In this document: piece after piece, positions 7,724 through 14,771 of the stretch
Numbering within the stretch: position 1 is the stretch's first letter
Layout of the letters: each line of letters opens with the position of its first letter
Assembly (NCBI GenBank): GCA_029863385.1
Contig: JAOTVU010000039.1
Span: 1 to 33,810 of the forward strand
DNA from: Acidimicrobiia bacterium
GTDB taxonomy: Bacteria; Actinomycetota; Acidimicrobiia; Acidimicrobiales; SZUA-35
Reading direction: 5' to 3'
DNA: 33,810 nucleotides
Made by a program: the position numbers and the translations under genes
Notes under the pieces: generated by a model
Seen by the model: the letters and a program-made list of their open reading frames with translations, nothing else
Told to the model about the DNA's origin: nothing
Database searches by the model: none

Positions 7724-8149
7724 TCAGCCGCCGGCGGCGTCGGACTCACCGGCGTTGGTGGCCAGGAACGACCGGTAGACGCTGAGCAGGGCCTTGCGCT
7801 GTTCCTCGTTGAGCTCCGGGGCATGGCGGATCGCCGACTCCAGCGTCGGTTCGGCCTTGGCGTCCTCGTCGAGCATGCCGGCCCGGATGTACATCGTCTC
7901 GGCCGACACCTGCAGCGCTTTGGCCAACTGCTGCAGGATCTGCGCCGATGGCTTGCGTAGACCTCGTTCGACCTGCGACAGGTAGGGATTCGACACGCCG
8001 GCCACGTCGGCCAGACGTCGGAGCGACATCTCGGCCAGTTGCCGCTGCTCCCGGATGAACTCGCCGATGTCCGGCGCCGCCGACTTGTTGTCGGACGCGG
8101 TGTCGTCGCCTGACGCAGCCTTGTCGGACGAAGCGGTCTCTCGGGTCAC
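7724..8149 (-). CDS. XRE-family helix-turn-helix regulator
   Basis: This 141-residue DNA-binding protein has a disordered, acidic Ser/Asp/Ala-rich N-terminus (residues 1-26) and one Cro/CI-type helix-turn-helix (about 28-85). The pattern is clear: FIREQRQLAEMSLRRLADVAGVSNPYLSQVERGLRKPS, then LQQLAKALQVS. A helical tail with ESAIRHAPELNEEQRKALLSVYRSF follows and may form the dimer contact. It begins with GTG (8147-8149), 54 nt after the RsiG-like gene and 75 nt before mshA. Similar small XRE proteins with a charged N-terminal tail are common single-copy actinobacterial genes. The target and ligand are unknown. Confidence 0.88.
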   Translation of the reverse strand: MTRETASSDKAASGDDTASDNKSAAPDIGEFIREQRQLAEMSLRRLADVAGVSNPYLSQVERGLRKPSAQILQQLAKALQVSAETMYIRAGMLDEDAKAEPTLESAIRHAPELNEEQRKALLSVYRSFLATNAGESDAAGG

Positions 8150-8203
8150 CTGTCCAACATACCGGGAGTTGCCCGCCGGGCAAGGACGCAGCCTCGCCGC
8201 CGG

Positions 8204-8833
8204 TCAGCCCTGCAGCAGGGAGTCGACGGTGGCCTCACCGTCGCGGTACCGCCGGGCGATCTCGTCCTGGATCCGGTCGATGCGGTCGTGCAGGGTCCGG
8301 CGCGAGGTCGATAGATCGACCTCGAACCGGCGGAGCCGATCGAAGAGATCCGCCAGCTGCTCCTGTTCCAGTTGCTCGACGCTCGCCAGATCGCCCGGCG
8401 ACGCCACCTGGTCGAGATCCTCGATGAGGGCCAGTGCGATGTCACCCGGCTCGAGAACCTGCACCATACGCGACGGCATCGTGTGAGGCACATCCTCCAG
8501 ATCGGAGCGGCCGGCCGATGCGGCGGATTTGAGGCGATCGCCGTCGTTCAGGATGTCGGGCATGTCGAACAGCAGGCCCGATGCGGAGGCCACCTGGGGT
8601 CCGTCGTCGGGGCCGGTATCGCCGTCGGAAGTACCGGCGGCGGCGCTGCGCTCCCGTCGGGCCACCTCGTGGCCGACGATGTCGAGTCGGCCCTGGCTCA
8701 CCCGACGCACGAACGAGATGTCACCCTCGGCCTGGGTCAGTTGGACCCGAAGGTTCCGGAGTCGCGGCAGTTGTTCGGCCCGGAGATTGTCAAGCATCTC
8801 CGGCGCCATGAGTCGTTGCAGATCGGCGTGCAT
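8204..8833 (-). CDS. rsiG: RsiG-like c-di-GMP-binding anti-sigma factor
   Basis: This 209-residue protein is almost all helical. In Streptomyces, RsiG sequesters the sigma factor WhiG when loaded with cyclic di-GMP, using a two-helix coiled coil in which each helix carries E(X3)S(X2)R(X3)Q(X3)D. Here the first helix matches exactly: E36, S40, R43, Q47, D51. A second copy lies in the last helix: E171, S175, R178, H182, D186, with His in place of Gln. The two helices are separated by a ~110-residue, partly disordered segment. The ATG is at 8831-8833. No WhiG/FliA-type sigma gene lies in the window, so its partner is elsewhere or different. The call rests on the doubled motif and on helix layout. 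Confidence 0.8.
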   Translation of the reverse strand: MHADLQRLMAPEMLDNLRAEQLPRLRNLRVQLTQAEGDISFVRRVSQGRLDIVGHEVARRERSAAAGTSDGDTGPDDGPQVASASGLLFDMPDILNDGDRLKSAASAGRSDLEDVPHTMPSRMVQVLEPGDIALALIEDLDQVASPGDLASVEQLEQEQLADLFDRLRRFEVDLSTSRRTLHDRIDRIQDEIARRYRDGEATVDSLLQG

Positions 8834-8888
8834 ACTACTCGTCAGGGTACCCGAAGCGTGCGTCCACCGGAGGGACGGCCCCGGGACG

Positions 8889-10538
8889 CTAGTGGATGTC
8901 TGGGAGCAGGACCAGCAGCAGGAGCCAGAGCGGGGCGACGATCAGGTAGGAGTCGAGGCGGCGAAGGGCCGGAGACCAGGTATTGCCACGGGGCAGCAGC
9001 GCGGATGCCAGATACTGCCCGGCTACGCAGGACACGGCGGCCACGGCCACGAACATCAATATGGTTTCGGAGCTGAACGGATCGGGCTGGATCAGGAACA
9101 GGAAGAAGGCGATGACTCCGGCGGCGATGAGGCCGGCCATCGGCCCCTCGACCGGGTTGAAGGCACCGGACCCGACAATGAAGTCGCCGATCTCGTAGGC
9201 GCTGACGAACAGGATGAGCGCAATCAACACCGGAAGGTTCCGGTAGGCCATCGCGCCGAGTGAAGCCGAGGCCAGGCCGACCGGAATGGCGGCCCGGACC
9301 AGCACATCGAAGAGCTCAGCCGAGGTGCGCCGGTGACCCCGGTACAGGATCAGATAGGCGGTGAGAACCAGCATCCCGACGACTAGTCCGATCACCACAC
9401 CCCAGGGGCCGTAGAAACCGGCGATCCCGACGACGAACGCAGCGATGGCGGTCCAGGTGCGGGTCGCCGAGTTCTTCGGGAACCAGGCGAATCCGATCTG
9501 CAGACCGGCGAGCGCAGCCACGGTGGAGGTGACCAAGGCCACCGCGACCGAGGAAACCGCCGAATTGTCGTAGTTGAACCCGAGGAGCGCCCCACCCATG
9601 AGGAAGATGAACCAGAGGACGCCCAGTGTCACCTTGGGGCCGTCGGTGAAGTAGGGAACCGCCCATCGACTGGCGGCCCACTTGGCTTCCCGGGCGCGGT
9701 TGCCCTGGACCTCTTTGGCGTCGCGTTTGCGCTTGCCTTTCGACTTGGGCTTCTGCCTCTGCTTCTGCCGGGGCCGGGCCGAGCGGGAATCGCCCCACTG
9801 CTCGGCGACGGCCTGTCGATGATCGGCACCGGGACCCGGCCCGGCCGGCCGTTGCCATGACTCGCCGCTGTAGTCGCCCGGGTAGCCGAACGGAGGCTGC
9901 TCGGTTGAGCGCTGTGTGAGCGGGCGCTGCTCGGGAACTCGCGGGGCAGGTCCGCGCTGCTCGGGAACTCGCGGGGCAGGACCGCGCTGCTCGGGAACTC
10001 GCGGGGCAGGACCGCGCTGCCCGGCTGAGCGCTGTGTGGGCGGGCGCTGCTCGGGAACTCGCGGGGCAGGTCCGCGCTGCCCGGGGGCGCCGTGGTCGGA
10101 CCGGACCTGAGGCTGAGCCCCCTGCTGCGGGAAAGACCGGGTGTCGGATTGTGGCTGCTGAGGCCGGGGCGGGATCGACGGTCTCGGCTGTTGCGGCGAG
10201 GCATCCCCGGGTTGCCGTTGCTCAGGTCGGGGTTGAGGTTGGGGTTGGGGTTGCGGCTGCGGTCGCTCCGATGGCCCCCGGGGACGGGGAACAGTCGATT
10301 GCCGTTGTTCGACGGGCGGGGCCTGACGCGTCGCGGTCTGAGGCTGCGGGGGTTGCCGGCCCGTCCGGCCGCTCAGCGGATCGGGCAGGCCGGGGTCGGG
10401 GCGCATGCTCGGCTGCCGGACCGCCTCGGTCGGCATCGTGGGCGGACCGCCGTCGTTCACCGGGCGCCGCGGATCGTCAAGCGCCCGGCGCACCGCCTTC
10501 TCGTATTCCCGTGCCGCAGCGTCGTCGGTATCACTCAT
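8889..10538 (-). CDS. Pro/Gln/Arg-rich membrane protein with CdsA-like tail
   Basis: This 549-residue protein has three parts. Residues 1-~25 form a short helix (AAAREYEKAVRRALDDP). Residues ~26-270 are disordered and rich in Pro, Gln and Arg, including a run of the decapeptide QRGPAPRVPE. After a Lys/Arg-rich bridge (~270-300), residues 303-549 form about eight membrane spans. The membrane part resembles phosphatidate cytidylyltransferase (CdsA) in span order and in the end RRLDSYLIVAP, which recalls the DR-x-DS-x3-AP end of the CdsA signature. The preceding K-D-x2-G...H-G-G part is missing, so catalysis is doubtful. The ATG at 10538 is preceded by GTGAGG at 8 nt, whereas the GTG four codons earlier overlaps that ribosome-binding site. 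It heads the section containing the RsiG-like gene. Confidence 0.82.
   Translation of the reverse strand: MSDTDDAAAREYEKAVRRALDDPRRPVNDGGPPTMPTEAVRQPSMRPDPGLPDPLSGRTGRQPPQPQTATRQAPPVEQRQSTVPRPRGPSERPQPQPQPQPQPRPEQRQPGDASPQQPRPSIPPRPQQPQSDTRSFPQQGAQPQVRSDHGAPGQRGPAPRVPEQRPPTQRSAGQRGPAPRVPEQRGPAPRVPEQRGPAPRVPEQRPLTQRSTEQPPFGYPGDYSGESWQRPAGPGPGADHRQAVAEQWGDSRSARPRQKQRQKPKSKGKRKRDAKEVQGNRAREAKWAASRWAVPYFTDGPKVTLGVLWFIFLMGGALLGFNYDNSAVSSVAVALVTSTVAALAGLQIGFAWFPKNSATRTWTAIAAFVVGIAGFYGPWGVVIGLVVGMLVLTAYLILYRGHRRTSAELFDVLVRAAIPVGLASASLGAMAYRNLPVLIALILFVSAYEIGDFIVGSGAFNPVEGPMAGLIAAGVIAFFLFLIQPDPFSSETILMFVAVAAVSCVAGQYLASALLPRGNTWSPALRRLDSYLIVAPLWLLLLVLLPDIH
9901..10080 (-). repeat. Six in-frame 30-bp tandem repeats
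   Basis: The unit is exactly 30 bp, and the order on the plus strand is B-A-A-A-B-A (9901, 9931, 9961, 9991, 10021, 10051). The A units differ from each other by only one to three bases, including an a/t alternation at their position 21. The B units share the last ~10 bases with A. Each unit encodes ten residues of the QRGPAPRVPE type, so copy-number change would leave the gene in frame. Near-identity at third codon positions indicates recent duplication. Confidence 0.9.
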
Positions 10539-10613
10539 GAACAGCCTCACTCATGACACCGCGCCCACTCCCGCTCGACGAATCCCGATGCATCTCATCC
10601 TGGCCCCGATCCA

Positions 10614-10859
10614 CTACCCGCCCGAAACCGGCGGGAGCACGGCCACCTCGTCGTCGGCCTCCACCGGCGCCTGACGGTCGGCCGGGTTGCCGTTGAGCCA
10701 AACCTTGCTTCCGGCAAGAACCTGCTGGAACGGATCACCGAATCGTTCGACGGCCGAATCCAGAACGTCGCCCACCGTGGCACCCGGCATGTCGACACTG
10801 CCTGCACCCGCGGATTCGCGGGCTTGGGCGAACAATCGGAGAACGGCCACGGGTCCCAT
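10614..10859 (-). CDS. MoaD/ThiS-like sulfur-carrier protein
   Basis: This 81-residue ubiquitin-fold protein begins VAVLRLFAQARESAG and ends in the exposed Pro-Pro-Val-Ser-Gly-Gly tail. In MoaD and ThiS the terminal Gly-Gly is adenylated and then carries a thiocarboxylate. Between these are TVGDVLDSAVERFG, VLAGSKVWLNGNPA and DDEVAVLPP, the usual order for MoaD-type proteins, where sulfur is passed to the molybdopterin precursor. I chose the ATG at 10857-10859, since upstream extension leaves the family fold and enters the divergent oxidoreductase gene. No moaE, moeB or thiamine gene is nearby, so the pathway is unresolved: molybdopterin, or another actinobacterial sulfur-transfer route. It is divergent from the oxidoreductase at 10909, with 49 nt between them. 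Confidence 0.88.
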   Translation of the reverse strand: MGPVAVLRLFAQARESAGAGSVDMPGATVGDVLDSAVERFGDPFQQVLAGSKVWLNGNPADRQAPVEADDEVAVLPPVSGG

Positions 10860-10908
10860 TGTGCCACGCCACCCGGAAAAGGCACCGTCGCCGTCTATGT
10901 TTTGAACT

Positions 10909-12333
10909 GTGCATGACGTCGTCGTCGTTGGATCAGGGCCCAATGGTCTGGCCGGTGCGATCACCCTGGCCAGGGCCGGGCGGTCGGTCCTGGTGGTGGA
11001 GGCCAACGACGAGATCGGCGGTGCGGCGCGGTCGATCACCAACGCCGCCGGGGCCGTGCACGACTTCGGTTCCGCCATTCATCCGCTGACCGTCGCCTCA
11101 CCGTTCATGCGTTCGATCGACTGGGATGGGCACGGACTGCGATGGATCAACCCGGAGGCCGCCGTTGCCCATCCGCTCGACAACGGCGAGGCGGCGATCG
11201 TATGGCGAGACCTCGATCGCACCGCCGACCAGCTGGAATCCGATGATGGTGACGCGTACCGCCGGCTCTACGGCAGGCCGAGCCGGCGATTCGACGACCT
11301 CCTCGCGCTCACGACCAAACCGCTCCCCGGCCTGGCCCGTGAGGGGCTGCGGCACCCGGTGCTGGCGGCGAGGCTCGTGGCGCCGCTGGCGTCACCGGCC
11401 TCGCTGACCGCTCGCCGGTTCGACACAGAACGGGCACGGGCCATCATCGCCGGACACGCCGCCCACTCCGTGGCCCCGGTGAACCGCCCGCTCACCTCCG
11501 GCTTCGCCCTCCTGCTCGGGTCGGCGGCCCATGCCGTCGGCTGGCCCTTTCCCGCCGGCGGTGCGGGGGAGATCACCCGGGTTATGGCCGAGGTCCTGAC
11601 GTCATTGGGCGGCGAGGTCAAAACCGGCCACCCGATCCGCTCCACCGACGATCTCCCCGAGTCCCGGGCCGTGCTGTTCGCCCTGTCGCCCCGTCAGATC
11701 GGCAAGATCGTCGGCCAGCGGTTCTCCCGCTCCTACCGCCTGAGGCTCAGCCGGTTCCGCTATGGACCCGGCGTCTGCAAGATCGATTTCGACAGCTCCG
11801 AACCGATCCCGTGGACGTGCCCGGACGTGGCGGTCGCACCCACGGTGCATGTGGGCGGCACGTTCGCCGAGATCGCAGCCGCCGAGGGGGCGGTGGCCCG
11901 AGGTCGCCATCCCCGATCACCGTTCGTGCTGCTGGCCCAACACACGCTGTTCGACCCGTCCCGAGCCCCTCAGGGCCGGCATACGGTGTGGGCCTACTGT
12001 CACGTCCCCAACGGCTCGACCGTTGACATGAGCGGCGCGATCGAGGCCCAGATCGAACGATTCGCCCCCGGATTCCGCGACACGATCCTCAATCGTCGGG
12101 TCTGGCTGACCACCGACCTGGAGCGGGCCGATGCCAACCTCGTCGGCGGCGACGTTGCCGGCGGCTCCAACCTCGACCACCGGTCGCTCCTCCGCCCGTG
12201 GCCGACGCTGCATCCCTACCGCACCGACGTGCCGCACTACTTCATGGGATCGGCCAGCACCCCGCCGGGTGGTGGGGTGCACGGTCTGGCCGGACACCAG
12301 GCCGCGCTCGACGTGCTCGACTATTTCAGGTAG
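10909..12333 (+). CDS. FAD-dependent oxidoreductase, phytoene-dehydrogenase-like
   Basis: This 474-residue flavoprotein has the amine-oxidase/CrtI fold. The FAD-binding VVVVGSGPNGLAGAITLARAG is at the extreme N-terminus, then VEANDEIGGAARS. The substrate-domain segment WPFPAGGAGEITRVMAEVL and the C-terminal FAD segment PPGGGVHGLAGHQAA complete the pattern. It is closest to the 'NAD(P)/FAD-dependent oxidoreductase' group that includes PYROXD2, rather than to true carotenoid desaturases, and no carotenoid genes are nearby. The substrate is unknown. The start is GTG (10909-10911), immediately followed by the conserved beta-strand. Almost no leader fits and no ribosome-binding site is evident, so translation may be leaderless. 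The ATG overlapping two bases later is out of frame. Confidence 0.87.
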   Translation: MHDVVVVGSGPNGLAGAITLARAGRSVLVVEANDEIGGAARSITNAAGAVHDFGSAIHPLTVASPFMRSIDWDGHGLRWINPEAAVAHPLDNGEAAIVWRDLDRTADQLESDDGDAYRRLYGRPSRRFDDLLALTTKPLPGLAREGLRHPVLAARLVAPLASPASLTARRFDTERARAIIAGHAAHSVAPVNRPLTSGFALLLGSAAHAVGWPFPAGGAGEITRVMAEVLTSLGGEVKTGHPIRSTDDLPESRAVLFALSPRQIGKIVGQRFSRSYRLRLSRFRYGPGVCKIDFDSSEPIPWTCPDVAVAPTVHVGGTFAEIAAAEGAVARGRHPRSPFVLLAQHTLFDPSRAPQGRHTVWAYCHVPNGSTVDMSGAIEAQIERFAPGFRDTILNRRVWLTTDLERADANLVGGDVAGGSNLDHRSLLRPWPTLHPYRTDVPHYFMGSASTPPGGGVHGLAGHQAALDVLDYFR

Positions 12334-12349
12334 CGGTTCCAATCGAAGC

Positions 12350-12378
12350 TTGCACCACCCAGCCGGGCGGGCTAACAC
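12350..12378 (+). promoter_or_regulatory. Promoter for the histidine phosphatase gene
   Basis: TTGCAC (12350-12355), a 17-nt spacer and TAACAC (12373-12378) form a good -35/-10 pair in the gap after the oxidoreductase. The leader to the ATG at 12440 would be about 55 nt and contains the dyad CCGTCC-TT-GGACGG (12408-12421). Confidence 0.45.
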
Positions 12379-12439
12379 TGATAGATTCGTTCGAGGAGGG
12401 AACGGCACCGTCCTTGGACGGGCCGGGGAATTTGAGCCC

Positions 12440-13054
12440 ATGACCACTGATAACAACCGAACCGAGATCCTGGCACTGCGCCACGGCCAGTCGACCTGGA
12501 ACGAAGCCGGGAAGTGGCAGGGCCACGCCGACCCGCCCCTGTCCGAATTCGGCGAACACCAGGCCGCCACCGCGGCCCAGTACATCGGCCAGGTAGACGT
12601 GATCATTACCTCTCCACTCGAGCGGGCCCACCGCACCGCGGCGATCATCGGAGAGATCATCGGGGTCGGCCCCGTCGAGGTGATCGAGGATCTGAAGGAG
12701 CGGTCGGTCGGGCAGTGGGAGGGTCTCACCCGCAACGAGATCGAGGCCGATTGGCCGGGCTGGATCGACGACGACAGACGCCCCGAGGGCTGGGAATACG
12801 ACGTCGACCTCCAGCGCCGGGCCCTCAAGGCGTTCACCGAGATCGGTGAACGGTATCCGGGGGCGACCGTGCTGGTTGTCGCCCACGGCGGCGTGCTGAT
12901 CGCGATGGAGAAGCACCTGGGCGTCAACGAAGCCCGCATCCCCAACCTTCACGGTCGAATCTTCCGCTGGACCGGCGGCCGGTTCGAGGCCGGCGGCGAA
13001 CTCAATCTGCTCCCCGACGACATGCGAACCGGCGGACGCAGCAAGCGGTACTGA
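12440..13054 (+). CDS. Histidine phosphatase (phosphoglycerate-mutase-like)
   Basis: This 204-residue branch-1 histidine phosphatase removes a phosphate through a phospho-histidine intermediate. The catalytic motif LRHGQSTWN gives Arg14 and His15. [10 protein letters not shown] supplies the second arginine (Arg62), [11 protein letters not shown] the acid glutamate, and VLVVAHGG the second catalytic histidine (His149). The length fits the small phosphatase/CobC/GpmB group better than classical 2,3-bisphosphoglycerate-dependent mutase, which is longer. The substrate is open: a sugar phosphate, phosphoglycerate or an alpha-ribazole-type phosphate. The ATG at 12440 begins right before the first strand. 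A plausible promoter is at 12350-12378. Confidence 0.9.
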   Translation: MTTDNNRTEILALRHGQSTWNEAGKWQGHADPPLSEFGEHQAATAAQYIGQVDVIITSPLERAHRTAAIIGEIIGVGPVEVIEDLKERSVGQWEGLTRNEIEADWPGWIDDDRRPEGWEYDVDLQRRALKAFTEIGERYPGATVLVVAHGGVLIAMEKHLGVNEARIPNLHGRIFRWTGGRFEAGGELNLLPDDMRTGGRSKRY

Positions 13055-13107
13055 CCATCGGACCCTCAGGACCCATCGCACCCACCGGACCCATCGGACC
13101 CATCGAG
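13054..13107 (+). repeat. Six 9-bp repeats with collagen-like coding pattern
   Basis: The whole gap between the phosphatase stop and the metallopeptidase ATG consists of 9-bp units close to CCCATCGGA. In frame with the downstream ATG they would read Gly-Pro-Ile/Ser/Thr, and on the minus strand Met-Gly-Pro-type triplets. No in-frame ATG or GTG lies upstream, so they are probably not translated as an extension. Confidence 0.7.
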
Positions 13108-13629
13108 ATGTCTGCCGCCGACGAGAAGACCGGTGTCGATCCGGAGCTGGAGCCGTTGATTGCGCAGGTGATCCGGTCGAAACGGCGTCGGAAGAGTGCT
13201 GAGGCCCGGTTGCGGGGCACGGTGGTCGACATCCGGATCCCGGCGTCGAGCTCAGCGGCCGACGAGCGGCATTTTGTCGAACATTTTCTCGCCCGGTTCG
13301 AGCGGTCGCGTCGAGCCGATCTGCTTGATCTGGCGGCCCGGGCCGATCGGCTGGCGAGAGAGCACGGTCTGCCGTCGCCGACCTCGATTCGCTGGGTGTC
13401 GAATCAGCGGCGGCGATGGGGATCGTGCACCCCTTCGGACGGTTCGATCCGGCTGTCGGATCGCTTGGTCTCGTTCCCGCCGTGGGTCGTCGATTACGTC
13501 ATCGTGCACGAACTGGCCCACCTGGTCGAGATCGGGCACACGGCGAGGTTCTGGGAACTCGTCGACGCATACCCGCGAGCGGAGCGGGCCAAGGGCTACC
13601 TGCAGGCCAAGGCCGAGGATTCCGCCTGA
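13108..13629 (+). CDS. YgjP-type (DUF45) zinc metallopeptidase
   Basis: This 173-residue protein belongs to the YgjP/DUF45 family (PF01863), small zincin-fold metal-dependent hydrolases similar to SprT and WLM peptidases. The signature is [17 protein letters not shown]: His134, Glu135 and His138 form HExxH and His144 is the third likely metal ligand. The conserved [23 protein letters not shown] block precedes it, at residues 103-125. The usual N-terminal 'RRRKS..A.L....V.IRIP' segment is complete, so the protein is full length. The ATG at 13108 has only a weak ribosome-binding site because the leader consists of the 9-bp repeats. The physiological substrate of this family is not established. 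Confidence 0.9.
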   Translation: MSAADEKTGVDPELEPLIAQVIRSKRRRKSAEARLRGTVVDIRIPASSSAADERHFVEHFLARFERSRRADLLDLAARADRLAREHGLPSPTSIRWVSNQRRRWGSCTPSDGSIRLSDRLVSFPPWVVDYVIVHELAHLVEIGHTARFWELVDAYPRAERAKGYLQAKAEDSA

Positions 13630-13734
13630 TCGGTCGACGCCCGGGCACTAACGAATCCTTCATCGAATCTTGGTTCGCGCCGACTCATATACCGGAGGCG
13701 ACCAGGTAGTGTTGCCTAGGGAATTGTTACGAAC

Positions 13735-14748
13735 ATGCGACGGCGGGACGACATGGCCAAGCGACAGCAGGTGTGGGTTGGAACAGCGTTGGGGGCCCTC
13801 GGTCTGCTCGCCCTGTTCGGTGTGCTCTACGTCGTGTCGGGAGGCGGTGACGTCGCCCTCGACGGCGATCAGATCCAGACGGCAGGCGCCGGCGATGGCG
13901 CCGCCGTCGAGGGAAGCGACGACCTGGGCAACGTGACGATCTCCGGCGCCGCCGGGCAGGTGCGCTCGTTCGGATCCGACGACAGGAACCCGATCGGCAG
14001 CGACGACGCGTCCGGCGGGGCGCTGCGGGTTGTGACCGACGAGAGTCCCGCCGGGTCCGTGGCGTCGGAGGAAGCAAAGGCTTCGACCTCCTCGACCTCC
14101 ACAACCGCCGCTCCGAAGGGCGCTCCGTCGGAGACGTCAACGACCACGGCCATCGGCTCATCGTCGACTTCACCGACCACCGCTGCTCCATCAACGGCCA
14201 ACTCCCCCACGACGGCGACGACGGCCGCACCGACAGACGCTAACGAAACCACGTCAACCCAGCGCCGGACCACCACGACGAAGGCGTCGTCGAGTTCGTC
14301 CTCCCCCACCACGGCGACAACGGCCGCAACAACCACCCGTCCCCCGACCACGACGTCCGATTCGTCGTCCAGCGCTCGAACCTTCGAGCAGGAAGTCATC
14401 CGCCTCACCAACGAGGAGCGATCCGCCGGTGGCTGCGGGCCGTTGACGAACAACGACAAGCTCCACACGGCGGCGCTCGACCACAGCGTCGACATGGCCG
14501 AGAACAACTACTTCTCGCACACCAGCCAGGACGGTTCGAGCATGGTCGACCGGATCGAGCGCCAGGGCTACCGGTGGCGGAGTCTCGCCGAGAACATTGC
14601 CGCCGGCTACCGCTCACCGGCTTCGGTGGTCGACGGTTGGATGAACAGCTCCGGCCACCGGGCCAACATCATGAACTGCGATCTCACCGAGATCGGTGTC
14701 GGCTTCCACGACTACTACTGGACTCAGAACTTCGGCACACCGCGCTAG
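13735..14748 (+). CDS. Surface-anchored CAP (SCP/PR-1) domain protein
   Basis: This is a 337-residue exported protein. A short basic N-terminus is followed by one hydrophobic span (WVGTALGALGLLALFGVLYVV), a signal anchor. Residues ~40-215 are low complexity, with the second half nearly all Thr, Ser, Ala and Pro, like a wall-spanning stalk. The C-terminal domain (~218-337) is a bacterial CAP domain: VIRLTNEERSAGGC, then DHSVDMAENNYFSHT, SLAENIAAGY, and VVDGWMNSSGHRANIM followed by IGVGFH. The two histidines and two glutamates of the CAP cavity are present. Bacterial CAP proteins are extracellular and mostly of unknown activity. Either the ATG at 13735 or the one at 13753 could be used. It is convergent with pfkB, with 23 nt between the stop codons. 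Confidence 0.88.
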   Translation: MRRRDDMAKRQQVWVGTALGALGLLALFGVLYVVSGGGDVALDGDQIQTAGAGDGAAVEGSDDLGNVTISGAAGQVRSFGSDDRNPIGSDDASGGALRVVTDESPAGSVASEEAKASTSSTSTTAAPKGAPSETSTTTAIGSSSTSPTTAAPSTANSPTTATTAAPTDANETTSTQRRTTTTKASSSSSSPTTATTAATTTRPPTTTSDSSSSARTFEQEVIRLTNEERSAGGCGPLTNNDKLHTAALDHSVDMAENNYFSHTSQDGSSMVDRIERQGYRWRSLAENIAAGYRSPASVVDGWMNSSGHRANIMNCDLTEIGVGFHDYYWTQNFGTPR

Positions 14749-14771
14749 CACCGACGGTTCCGCTGTCGGGG

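Noticed and set aside
6635..7960. A 441-codon plus-strand open frame across mshA
   Set aside because: It is the mirror of mshA and of the XRE gene, which have clear motifs. The frame has no ribosome-binding site or recognisable domain.
9901..10080. Possible CRISPR array (30-bp period)
   Set aside because: The units follow one another directly without unique spacers, and they are in frame inside a coding sequence.
13002..13232. Minus-strand frame encoding a collagen-like Met-Gly-Pro run
   Set aside because: The pattern comes from the 9-bp repeat at 13054-13107, and most of the frame lies antisense to the peptidase gene.
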